Below, piece by piece: positions 1 to 4,996 of a stretch of DNA of 6,488 bases. A program made the position numbers and the translations under genes. Each line of letters opens with the position of its first letter. Within the stretch, counting starts at the first letter, position 1. The notes under the pieces are model-generated. The model was not told where the DNA came from and did no database searches. It saw only the letters and a list, made by a program, of their open reading frames with translations. The stretch is from Lentisphaerota bacterium (GTDB lineage Bacteria > Verrucomicrobiota > Lentisphaeria > Oligosphaerales > PUNB01), in contig PUNB01000056.1 of the NCBI GenBank assembly GCA_003552565.1, forward strand, positions 1-6,488, given 5' to 3'.

Positions 1-12
1 GGAACACTAATA

Positions 13-107
13 ATGAATTTTGAATTCTGAATTCTGAATGTTGAGTTTCGGACAGACCAGACAGTTCCACATCAAAATTCATCATTCAATATTCAACATT
101 CAGAATT
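13..107. repeat. AATTC-rich inverted repeat downstream of the AraC gene
   Basis: A perfect 15-bp inverted repeat joins 30-44 (AATTCTGAATGTTGA) to 93-107 (TCAACATTCAGAATT), with 48 nt between the arms. The left arm is preceded by two tandem TGAATTC units (21-27 and 28-34). The right side holds further related ATTCA units (79-98), so the similarity continues imperfectly outward. It lies just past the stop of the AraC-family gene on its 3' side. It is not followed by a T-tract on the minus strand, so I do not call it an intrinsic terminator. I recall such AATTC-rich runs as dispersed intergenic repeats in environmental bacterial genomes, but I cannot confirm copies beyond this window. Confidence 0.6.
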
Positions 108-138
108 GTGTTTCATACAAGAATTGTGTTTCATACAA
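103..138. repeat. Perfect 18-bp tandem duplication across the AraC stop codon
   Basis: GAATTGTGTTTCATACAA occurs twice back to back, at 103-120 and 121-138. The second copy contains the stop codon of the AraC-family gene (TGA on the minus strand, 131-133) and its last codons. Because 18 is a multiple of three, the duplication repeats the stop in the same frame (113-115) and leaves the encoded protein unchanged. The core GTTTCATACAAGCC reappears as GTTTCATATAAGCC at 3074-3087. The duplicated piece is therefore part of a short dispersed repeat rather than ordinary coding sequence. Confidence 0.75.
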
Positions 139-871
139 GCCAATTAAGGTTGCGCCGGTATTCGGTCGGGGACATACCGGTGTGTTTTTTAAAAAAGTGA
201 CTGAAAGCGGCGAGATCGCTGTAGCCCACCCGGGCCGCAATATGAGTCACCGACAGATCATTCTGCTGCAGCAATTTCCTGGCTTCCCGCAGGCGTAATT
301 CCCCCAGCAGCCGCAGCGGTGACGGCTTGCCCGCCTGACGTAATTGGCGGGTGAGAAAAGCGGAGGAACAGTCAAACTCTTCAGCCAGATCGGCGAGAGA
401 AAGCGGCTCATCCAGACACCGGCTTAAGTAATCCTCCACCGCCGCCGACAATGGCGCGGGTGCCTGCTTGTCATACTCATCTTTTGCCGCTGCGGGAATA
501 ATCTGATGGCAGATGAAGTCCAAAGCACTGCGCTGGTGCTTCTCGGAGCGGTGATTCGCAACAAACACATCGAAAAGAACATTGACACTCAATTCATCAA
601 GCAGAATCGGACTTTGTGTCGGCGGTGCCGGATGGAGGCTGTTGTCAATGGTGGACAGAATTACGATCGAGTCATCGCCGCAGTCAAGAGTGAATCGCGG
701 CTCAGAGAAGAAAACTGAATGGCAAGGCGGCAAGGGGCTGGAATCATAGACTGGCGGCAAGGCGTATTCACAATCGCCCTGGAGACAGATCACCACGATG
801 TCGGTATCCGTCTCTTCTGAAAAAAAAGGGGGACGGAAAAAACCGCCCCCGCGAATCAGACGTATTTTCAT
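131..871 (-). CDS. AraC-family transcriptional regulator
   Basis: This predicted 246-residue cytoplasmic DNA-binding regulator has a C-terminal AraC/XylS domain at about residues 141-242. The two helix-turn-helix units lie near 157-178 (LSLADLAEEFDCSSAFLTRQ) and 208-227. The second is followed by the family signature FSHFFKKHTGMSPTEYRR (223-240). The N-terminal 130 residues look like a short, diverged cupin-type sensor domain, and the ligand cannot be read from the sequence. Total length is somewhat below the usual 280-300. The ATG lies 2 nt after the stop of the upstream ABC ATPase gene and has only a weak Shine-Dalgarno match, so translational coupling is likely. Pairing with a sugar-type ATPase suggests control of carbohydrate uptake or use, but the target is unknown. 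The final residues (NWLV) and stop fall in a short repeat. The family call is firm. Confidence 0.93.
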   Translation of the reverse strand: MKIRLIRGGGFFRPPFFSEETDTDIVVICLQGDCEYALPPVYDSSPLPPCHSVFFSEPRFTLDCGDDSIVILSTIDNSLHPAPPTQSPILLDELSVNVLFDVFVANHRSEKHQRSALDFICHQIIPAAAKDEYDKQAPAPLSAAVEDYLSRCLDEPLSLADLAEEFDCSSAFLTRQLRQAGKPSPLRLLGELRLREARKLLQQNDLSVTHIAARVGYSDLAAFSHFFKKHTGMSPTEYRRNLNWLV

Positions 872-873
872 GC

Positions 874-1998
874 TTACTGATTACGCTGCTGGATGGACAC
901 CGCCTCTTCCGTTTCCTGATTGAAAAAGTGCGCCTTGTTCATGTCCACTTCCAGTTCCAGCTGGTCATCAATTTTACACTTGGTGTGTGACTCGACCCTG
1001 GCGATGAAAGAAGTTTCGCCGGTGGTCAGATAAAGATATGTCTCCGACCCCATCGGTTCCACCAGGTCGATTTTCGCCGGAATGAGAGGCGCGTCACCCG
1101 TGGAACCTTCGCCGCCCTTCAGCCTCAGATCCTCCGGACGAATTCCGAAGGTTATTGCCTTCCCGGTGTATTCCCGCAGGTCATCCTGCCAATGAGCCGG
1201 AATCGAGACCGTGAATGATTCGGATTTAAACTCCATGGATTCCCCTTCGGCCTCAATCCGGCCTTCAAAGAAATTCATCGGCGGAGTGCCGATAAAGCTG
1301 GCCACGTATTTGTTGGCCGGGAAGTCATAGAGTTGGGTCGGTGAATCGATCTGCTGAATGAAACCGTCCCGCATGACCACGATCCGATCACCCATGGTCA
1401 TCGCTTCCACCTGGTCATGGGTAACATAGATCATCGTGGTTTGCAGGCGGCTGTGCAGCTGGCTGATTTCCACCCGCATCTGCACCCGCATCTTGGCGTC
1501 CAGGTTGGACAATGGTTCATCAAATAGAAAAACCTTCGGTTGACGAACAATCGCCCGGCCGACGGCCACCCGCTGACGCTGCCCGCCGGAAAGCTGCTTG
1601 GGCCGCCGGTCAACCAACTCCCGGATACCGAGAATGTCCGCCGCTTCATAAACCCGTTTGCGGATTTCTTCTTTGCTGTAACGCCGAAGCTTGAGACCAA
1701 AAGCCATGTTGTCATAGACCGTCATGTGCGGATAAAGAGCGTAGCTCTGGAAGACCATGGCGATATCACGGTTTTTCGGCGCCAGGTTGTTAACCACCTT
1801 GCCGTCAATTTTGACTTCACCTTCAGTGATATCTTCAAGTCCGGCCACCATACGTAAAGTGGTTGATTTGCCGCAACCGGAAGGACCGACAAGAGCGACA
1901 AACTCGCCATCCTTAATCTCCATGTTGAAATCGGTTACCGCTTTGATTCCGGAGGCGGGGTAGTATTTCTGTACATTATTAAGATTTACGACAGCCAT
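874..1998 (-). CDS. ugpC: MalK/UgpC-type sugar ABC transporter ATP-binding protein
   Basis: This 374-residue protein is the cytoplasmic ATPase that powers CUT1-type import of oligosaccharides, polyols or glycerol-3-phosphate. Visible motifs are Walker A GPSGCGKST (38-46), Q-loop Q84, signature LSGGQ (136-140), Walker B VFLFDEP (156-162), D-loop SNLD (164-167) and switch His194. A MalK-like C-terminal TOBE/OB regulatory region runs from about 240 to 360 and includes IRPED (286-290). Length is normal for MalK/UgpC/MsmX. The ATG at 1998 has AAGGAG (2006-2011) at a 7-nt spacing. No permease or solute-binding protein is encoded nearby. Such lone ATPases (MsmX, MsiK types) can serve several transporters, so shared use is a reasonable inference. 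It is the first gene of a probable two-gene operon with the AraC-family regulator. The symbol marks the subfamily only; the substrate is not determined. Confidence 0.95.
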   Translation of the reverse strand: MAVVNLNNVQKYYPASGIKAVTDFNMEIKDGEFVALVGPSGCGKSTTLRMVAGLEDITEGEVKIDGKVVNNLAPKNRDIAMVFQSYALYPHMTVYDNMAFGLKLRRYSKEEIRKRVYEAADILGIRELVDRRPKQLSGGQRQRVAVGRAIVRQPKVFLFDEPLSNLDAKMRVQMRVEISQLHSRLQTTMIYVTHDQVEAMTMGDRIVVMRDGFIQQIDSPTQLYDFPANKYVASFIGTPPMNFFEGRIEAEGESMEFKSESFTVSIPAHWQDDLREYTGKAITFGIRPEDLRLKGGEGSTGDAPLIPAKIDLVEPMGSETYLYLTTGETSFIARVESHTKCKIDDQLELEVDMNKAHFFNQETEEAVSIQQRNQ

Positions 1999-2005
1999 GC
2001 ACTAA

Positions 2006-2011
2006 CTCCTT
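2006..2011 (-). promoter_or_regulatory. Shine-Dalgarno site of the ABC ATPase gene
   Basis: AAGGAG on the minus strand lies 7 nt before the ATG at 1996-1998. It is the strongest ribosome binding site in the window and fixes the ATPase start codon. Confidence 0.85.
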
Positions 2012-2101
2012 AAGCATTAAACAATTAATTACAACTTTAATGGGGCGCAAAAGAACCAGCTGAAGCTCTCTCGCCCGAACAAGAATTTTACCATAGCTTT
2101 G

Positions 2102-2130
2102 GTTTTATTTTTTGCAAATAATTTTGTAAA
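2102..2130 (-). promoter_or_regulatory. Candidate promoter for the ATPase-AraC operon
   Basis: On the minus strand, TTTACA (2125-2130) and TAAAAC (2102-2107) are separated by 17 nt and resemble -35 and -10 boxes of a housekeeping sigma factor. An overlapping alternative is TTGCAA (2112-2117) with TATGGT (2090-2095) at 16 nt. The stretch is markedly AT-rich compared with its surroundings and lies about 105 nt upstream of the ATG. It carries a small dyad, ATTTTGTAAAAT (2121-2132), over the first -35 candidate, which could be an operator. All of this is pattern matching; the exact start of transcription is uncertain. Confidence 0.4.
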
Positions 2131-2156
2131 ATCAAAAACAACAATGAACATATTCA

Positions 2157-2177
2157 CCCGCCTGACGAGCAGGCGGG
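2157..2177. repeat. GC-rich hairpin, 8-bp stem
   Basis: CCCGCCTG (2157-2164) and CAGGCGGG (2170-2177) form a perfect 8-bp stem around the 5-nt loop ACGAG. It lies upstream of the AT-rich promoter region of the ATPase operon and marks the left edge of the repeat-rich stretch. No T-tract follows on either strand, so it is not a standard intrinsic terminator. Confidence 0.55.
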
Positions 2178-2234
2178 GGGCATCGAACATTCCGCCGGAC
2201 GATTGTTTATTTGACTTCCTGACCGAATCAACCC

Positions 2235-2426
2235 AACCTAGACCCCATGCGAAAAGGGTCGTTGAAAGTTTTTGAGCTGAACGCCCCTGTCGGGCTTGTC
2301 CCGGCAGAGCGACAGATTGAAAAAACAAAATGAGAGCTTGCGTATGAAGCCCCGAATCTTAATCTGTTGCTCTGCCGGGACAAGCCCGACAGGGGCACAA
2401 ACACCTTTCCGGACGGGGTCAACCTA
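2235..2426. mobile_element. Candidate miniature inverted-repeat element with 6-bp target duplication
   Basis: A 180-bp segment (2241-2420) begins with GACCCC and ends with GGGGTC. It is flanked on both sides by AACCTA (2235-2240 and 2421-2426), as expected for a target-site duplication; the match could be counted as 8 bp, AACCTAGA. The ends are imperfectly complementary further in: GACCCCATGCGAAAAGG against GACCCCGTCCGGAAAGG read from the other strand. Inside is a long palindrome whose arms (2283-2310 and 2369-2396) match perfectly over 28 bp and extend to about 36 bp with one wobble pair, around a 42-nt centre. No transposase is encoded. It could be a MITE-like non-autonomous element or a static intergenic palindrome. 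Confidence 0.55.
2283..2396. repeat. Long inverted repeat, 28-bp perfect arms
   Basis: The left arm (2283-2310, starting GCCCCTGTCGGG) is the exact reverse complement of the right arm (2369-2396). Pairing continues through 2311-2318 against 2361-2368 with a single G-T wobble, giving 36-bp arms around 42 nt. The transcript of either strand would form a very stable stem. Neither side is followed by a T-tract. Open frames across it are by-products of the palindrome. Confidence 0.85.
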
Positions 2427-2595
2427 GAGGTTATGCGAAAAGGGTTTTGTGGAGCTCACAAGCTCGAAAGTTGCTGTGCGTTCCACGGCCAATTGGATTA
2501 AAGCGAAAGATTAGGGAAAAACGGGTGCGCCCCTTAATCTTTTGCCCTGATCTTTCGCCTTAATCTCGTTTCCGACACCTTTTCGCGGAGGGTCA
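2424..2595. repeat. Second palindrome-bearing element with ends like the first
   Basis: This segment starts with CTAGAGGTTATGCGAAAAGGGT (2424-2445), 18 of 22 positions identical to 2238-2259, the left end of the neighbouring element. Its right end (2575-2595, ACACCTTT then GGGTCA) resembles that element's right end (2401-2421) at about 16 of 21 positions. The interior is different: an imperfect inverted repeat pairs 2496-2520 with 2541-2565 (22 of 25) around a 20-nt centre. The two elements therefore share ends and layout but not internal sequence. I infer a family of related non-coding elements; copies elsewhere in the genome cannot be seen from here. Confidence 0.5.
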
Positions 2596-2630
2596 TGGAG
2601 TCAGCAAGTCACGAAGTCAGCAAAGAAGTA

Positions 2631-2658
2631 TCCGGAGCTGGAAGCTCCGGCCACCATC
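2631..2658. repeat. 28-bp hairpin repeat, copy A
   Basis: This copy is identical over 28 bp to 2867-2894. It contains CCGGAGCTGGAAGCTCCGG (2632-2650), an 8-bp stem with a GGA loop, followed by CCACCATC. A GC-rich companion hairpin, CGGCGC...GCGCCG, follows at 2663-2683. The length, stem-loop and intergenic position are REP-like. Confidence 0.75.
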
Positions 2659-2662
2659 AGAA

Positions 2663-2683
2663 CCGTCGGCGCGGTGCGCCGGA
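2663..2683. repeat. GC-rich companion hairpin, copy A
   Basis: CCGTCGGCGCGGTGCGCCGGA differs at only two positions from 2843-2863 and shares its GCGC stem. It lies 12 nt to the right of the copy A hairpin repeat, whereas at copy B the companion lies to the left. Confidence 0.6.
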
Positions 2684-2704
2684 TACCCTGAGGGAGAGGC
2701 TCTA

Positions 2705-2789
2705 CGTACTTTTACACGTACTCGTACACGCTAATCGTCATTATTTCCGACCCCGAAGATTTGAGTGTACGAGTACGTGTACGATTACG
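2705..2789. repeat. GTAC-rich inverted repeat
   Basis: TACACGTACTCGTACAC (2713-2729) is the exact reverse complement of 2765-2781. Similarity continues outward to 22 of 25 positions (2705-2729 against 2765-2789), with a 35-nt centre. The arms are themselves made of repeated GTAC/CGTA steps. Short open frames crossing it are composition artefacts. No linked gene or transposase is visible. Confidence 0.75.
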
Positions 2790-2842
2790 GCATTCGGATG
2801 ACTGATAACCGATTACCGAGACGAAGTCTCACATAAGCCCGA

Positions 2843-2863
2843 CCGCCGGCGCGATGCGCCGGA
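2843..2863. repeat. GC-rich companion hairpin, copy B
   Basis: CCGGCGC (2846-2852) and GCGCCGG (2856-2862) form a perfect 7-bp stem with a GAT loop. The hairpin is preceded by CATAAGCCC, part of another short repeat. A decayed relative, ACGCCGGCGTGATGTACCTGATACC, lies at 2900-2924, and a more distant one may lie around 3081-3115. Confidence 0.6.
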
Positions 2864-2866
2864 CAA

Positions 2867-2894
2867 TCCGGAGCTGGAAGCTCCGGCCACCATC
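2867..2894. repeat. 28-bp hairpin repeat, copy B
   Basis: This is a perfect direct copy of 2631-2658, 236 bp away in the same orientation, with the stem CCGGAGCT/AGCTCCGG at 2868-2886. It is flanked on both sides by GC-rich companion hairpins, intact on the left (2843-2863) and decayed on the right (2900-2924). Confidence 0.75.
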
Positions 2895-3073
2895 TTAAAC
2901 GCCGGCGTGATGTACCTGATACCCCGGAATAGAAACAGCGGTGAACGAGATCGGCGACCTGCCTCCGCCAAAGGCTACGGCATGGCATGCGAGAAAGGTG
3001 AACGATTGTGAGACTCGTCATCCGTTCTCGTTCCGCCTGAGGCGGATTAACGTCAACCGCTTAGTAGGCCGGT

Positions 3074-3087
3074 GTTTCATATAAGCC
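3074..3087. repeat. GTTTCATATAAGCC short repeat, distal copy
   Basis: GTTTCATATAAGCC differs by one base from GTTTCATACAAGCC at 128-141, where it spans the stop codon of the AraC gene; counted with the preceding GT, 15 of 16 positions match (3072-3087 and 126-141). A weaker relative, GTCTCACATAAGCC, is at 2826-2839. This copy lies about 40 nt beyond the stop of the NfeD gene, so two members sit at or just past the 3' ends of minus-strand operons. Confidence 0.5.
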
Positions 3088-3126
3088 CTGTCCCCGCGCA
3101 ATGTGCTTGATGCCACATGGATCAGG

Positions 3127-4605
3127 CTAAGACGACTTTTCCACAACAATCCGGTTGCCTTCGACTTTAATCACTCTGACCGGATCATTGCGCTCTATCA
3201 TTTCTCCGCTGCTGACCACATCCAGGCGACGCTCACCGAAAACCGCGGTACCGGCGGGGCGCAGCGCTGTCAAGGCTACCCCTTCCATGCCGATGTAATC
3301 ATGTTTGGCGCTGGCCGCCTGTTTATCTTCGCCGGTGCCGCTTTCCAGGCTTGCCTGCAGCACCAGTTTGTTATAGAAAGGTGTTTTCGGCAGCAGTCTG
3401 GAAAGAAGCCAGGCTCCAAGGCCGGTGAAAGCAACAATCAGCAGCAGTCGCAGAGATATCATCGGCAGATAATCAATCATGCTCGGACTGGAAATATCAG
3501 GCAGTTCCTCCGGCAGCGAAGGGATTCTGGGGATCAAGCTGAGCACCAGACCAGCCAGCACCGATATCATCCCCAGGACACCGGCCACGCCGAAACCGGG
3601 AATAACAAAGATTTCCAAGCCGATAAGCACCAGGCCAATAAGCAGGAGCGCCAAATCTTCAATACCGGCCAGGCCGCCGACATGATGGCCGAAAAAATAG
3701 ATCAGCAGGCAGACCGCGCCGGCCAGGCCGGGAATCCCGATACCCGGGGTTCTGAACTCCATGTAAACACCCAGAATCCCGAGGGCGAACAGCAGCGGCC
3801 CGATCATAATAATCCAGCGCGCCAAAGATTCGGCAGGCAATGGCTCAACATGCACAACCTGAGCATCTTCCAGACCTAAATACTCAAGCAAAGACTCCAG
3901 ATCATCGGTAATCGCTTCCGCCAGCACCGGTTTGTCCCGAGGCGGAATAATCTCCACCGCCTCTTCGGCAGTCAGGTTCAATAATTTTCCCGCCTCGGAT
4001 ATCACGTGATCATTAACCTTAACCTCATAATCGGGATCGACCATGGCCACTGCTATATCTTCCCAATGGCCTTTTTCCCGGGCGATGCCGCGAACCATGG
4101 CGCGGGTATCTGAGATAATTTTTTCATAGACATTATCAGGCATTCCGGTGGCGCCTCCAGGCCCCATTATCACCGGCAGAGCACTGCCGATCCGGCTGCC
4201 GGGCGCCATAAAAATGCGATCCGATCCGAAGCTGACAATCGCTCCGGCACTCTGCGCATGCGTATTGACGAAGGCGGCGATCGGCACCTCGGCTGCCCGC
4301 ATCCAGGCGATTATTTCTTCAGTCTCCAGAAGACGTCCTCCAGGCGTGTCTATTTCGATGATCAACAAATCCGGACGCACCTCTTCGATTTCCCGGAAAG
4401 CTCGACGGAAAAGAATCATCAGCCCCTGATCAATCTGCCCGTCGAGCGGCAGCACATACACCACAGGCTGGTCGCCTTCCGACTCCACAAAATCATCCCG
4501 CCGGACGTCGTTCTTTTCCTCGGCACCCGCCGCCAGGGTCATCGCCAGCGACAATAGCAGCAGCCACGGGAATCCACGCTTAAAAGGATTAAGTGATGTT
4601 TTCAT
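3127..4605 (-). CDS. Long-form NfeD-family membrane serine protease
   Basis: This 492-residue predicted inner-membrane protein starts with a signal peptide (about 1-28, cleavage near AAGA). A ClpP-class protease domain follows (about 47-255), with DTPGG (86-90), the nucleophile Ser119 in AQSAGA and the likely general base Lys162, as in the archaeal PH1510 Ser-Lys dyad enzyme. Five hydrophobic segments follow near 262-282, 288-306, 315-335, 337-358 and 380-403. The C-terminal NfeD OB-fold is at about 435-490. Family members cleave hydrophobic stretches of partner SPFH proteins (stomatin/flotillin type), helping to control membrane microdomains. The start overlaps the hisI stop as ATGA (4602-4605), with AAGG 7 nt upstream, so translation is probably coupled. 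No SPFH gene is present. All key residues are intact and length is normal for the long form. Confidence 0.93.
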   Translation of the reverse strand: MKTSLNPFKRGFPWLLLLSLAMTLAAGAEEKNDVRRDDFVESEGDQPVVYVLPLDGQIDQGLMILFRRAFREIEEVRPDLLIIEIDTPGGRLLETEEIIAWMRAAEVPIAAFVNTHAQSAGAIVSFGSDRIFMAPGSRIGSALPVIMGPGGATGMPDNVYEKIISDTRAMVRGIAREKGHWEDIAVAMVDPDYEVKVNDHVISEAGKLLNLTAEEAVEIIPPRDKPVLAEAITDDLESLLEYLGLEDAQVVHVEPLPAESLARWIIMIGPLLFALGILGVYMEFRTPGIGIPGLAGAVCLLIYFFGHHVGGLAGIEDLALLLIGLVLIGLEIFVIPGFGVAGVLGMISVLAGLVLSLIPRIPSLPEELPDISSPSMIDYLPMISLRLLLIVAFTGLGAWLLSRLLPKTPFYNKLVLQASLESGTGEDKQAASAKHDYIGMEGVALTALRPAGTAVFGERRLDVVSSGEMIERNDPVRVIKVEGNRIVVEKSS

Positions 4606-4982
4606 TTGTAAACCTTATCCGGATCAAAAACCCGTTCTCCCTTCACCTGCAGCTCTCCCTGCTCGGTCAAGCGTCGGAAAAAACAGGAACGATAACCTTC
4701 GTGACAAGCCGCGCCGCCAATCTGCTCCACCTGCAACAGCACCGCGTCACCATCACAATCGAGATAAATATCCTTAATCTTCTGCACATTGCCGGAGCTT
4801 TCCCCCTTTTCCCAAAGCTTTTGGCGCGAACGCGACCAGTACGTGGCGTTACCGGTTCGCAAGGTATGCTCCCAGGCCTCTTCGTTCATCCAGGCGATCA
4901 TCAGCACCTGTCCATCACGCCAATCCTGAGCAATCGCGGCCACCAGGCCGTCAGAACTTTTTGAAAAATCCGGTTTTGTCAT
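4602..4982 (-). CDS. hisI: Phosphoribosyl-AMP cyclohydrolase
   Basis: HisI opens the adenine ring of phosphoribosyl-AMP, the third step of histidine synthesis, in the cytoplasm as a metal-dependent dimer. Numbered from an ATG at 4991, the family core DGLVAAIAQDW (14-24) is followed by MIAWMNEEAW (31-40), YWSRSRQKLWEKGESSGN (51-68), the metal-binding DCDGD (78-82) and the zinc-ligand cysteines C79, C96 and C103. This is a stand-alone cyclohydrolase without a HisE domain. I chose the ATG at 4982 (126 residues) because AGGA (4993-4996) lies 10 nt from it but only 1 nt from the ATG at 4991; the longer form cannot be excluded. The gene starts just after the stop of the FAD oxidoreductase gene and overlaps the NfeD start by 4 nt. 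No other his gene is in the window. The identification is firm. Confidence 0.96.
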   Translation of the reverse strand: MTKPDFSKSSDGLVAAIAQDWRDGQVLMIAWMNEEAWEHTLRTGNATYWSRSRQKLWEKGESSGNVQKIKDIYLDCDGDAVLLQVEQIGGAACHEGYRSCFFRRLTEQGELQVKGERVFDPDKVYK

Positions 4983-4992
4983 GTTTGTCATT

Positions 4993-4996
4993 TCCT
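4993..4996 (-). promoter_or_regulatory. hisI: Shine-Dalgarno site deciding the hisI start
   Basis: AGGA on the minus strand overlaps the stop codon of the upstream gene (TAG, 4995-4997). Its spacing is 10 nt to the ATG at 4982 and 1 nt to the ATG at 4991. The second is too close for normal initiation, so the shorter hisI is favoured. Confidence 0.5.

Larger units (their letters stand above)
2160..3126. other. Gene-free mosaic of short repeats between two operons
   Basis: Nearly 1 kb holds no frame that looks like a protein gene. Short open frames on both strands run through palindromes and show no recognisable domains. In order the stretch contains: two adjacent palindrome-bearing elements (2238-2595); a short AGTCAGCAA direct repeat (2599-2607 and 2615-2623); two 28-bp hairpin repeats with GC-rich companion hairpins (2631-2924); a GTAC-rich inverted repeat (2705-2789); and, from 2925, mostly unstructured sequence with a small TCCGCC/GGCGGA hairpin (3032-3046) and a GTTTCATATAAGCC repeat (3074-3087). 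No intrinsic terminator with a T-tract is visible after the NfeD gene, which ends at 3127. Transcription from the right-hand operon may end inside this structured DNA. Confidence 0.7.

Noticed and set aside
330..352. Hairpin-like CCCGCCTGACG...GGCGGG inside the AraC gene, sharing CCCGCCTGACG with 2157-2167.
   Set aside because: It encodes conserved-looking residues of the DNA-binding domain, and an 11-bp GC-rich match is likely chance.
2283..2396. The long inverted repeat as an intrinsic terminator for either operon.
   Set aside because: The arms are far longer than usual, the centre is 42 nt, and no T-tract follows on either strand.
2029..2422. Two overlapping minus-strand open frames (99 and 64 codons) upstream of the ATPase gene.
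   Set aside because: They run through the long palindrome and the AT-rich promoter region, lack a ribosome site or domain, and arise from the inverted repeat.
2631..2924. A CRISPR array, because of the identical 28-bp repeats.
   Set aside because: There are only two copies, 236 bp apart with other repeats between them, and no regular spacers or cas genes.
2940..3005. A 9-bp direct repeat GGTGAACGA (2940-2948 and 2997-3005).
   Set aside because: It is short, has no flanking symmetry, and is expected by chance at this length scale.
2595..3021. Short open frames of 68 (plus) and 78 (minus) codons in the repeat region.
   Set aside because: They are composed of translated hairpin and GTAC repeats and resemble no protein.
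3103..3879. A 258-codon open frame on the plus strand, rich in Gln, Arg, Asn and His.
   Set aside because: It lies antisense to the protease domain and membrane segments of the NfeD gene, has low-complexity composition typical of an antisense frame, and shows no domain.
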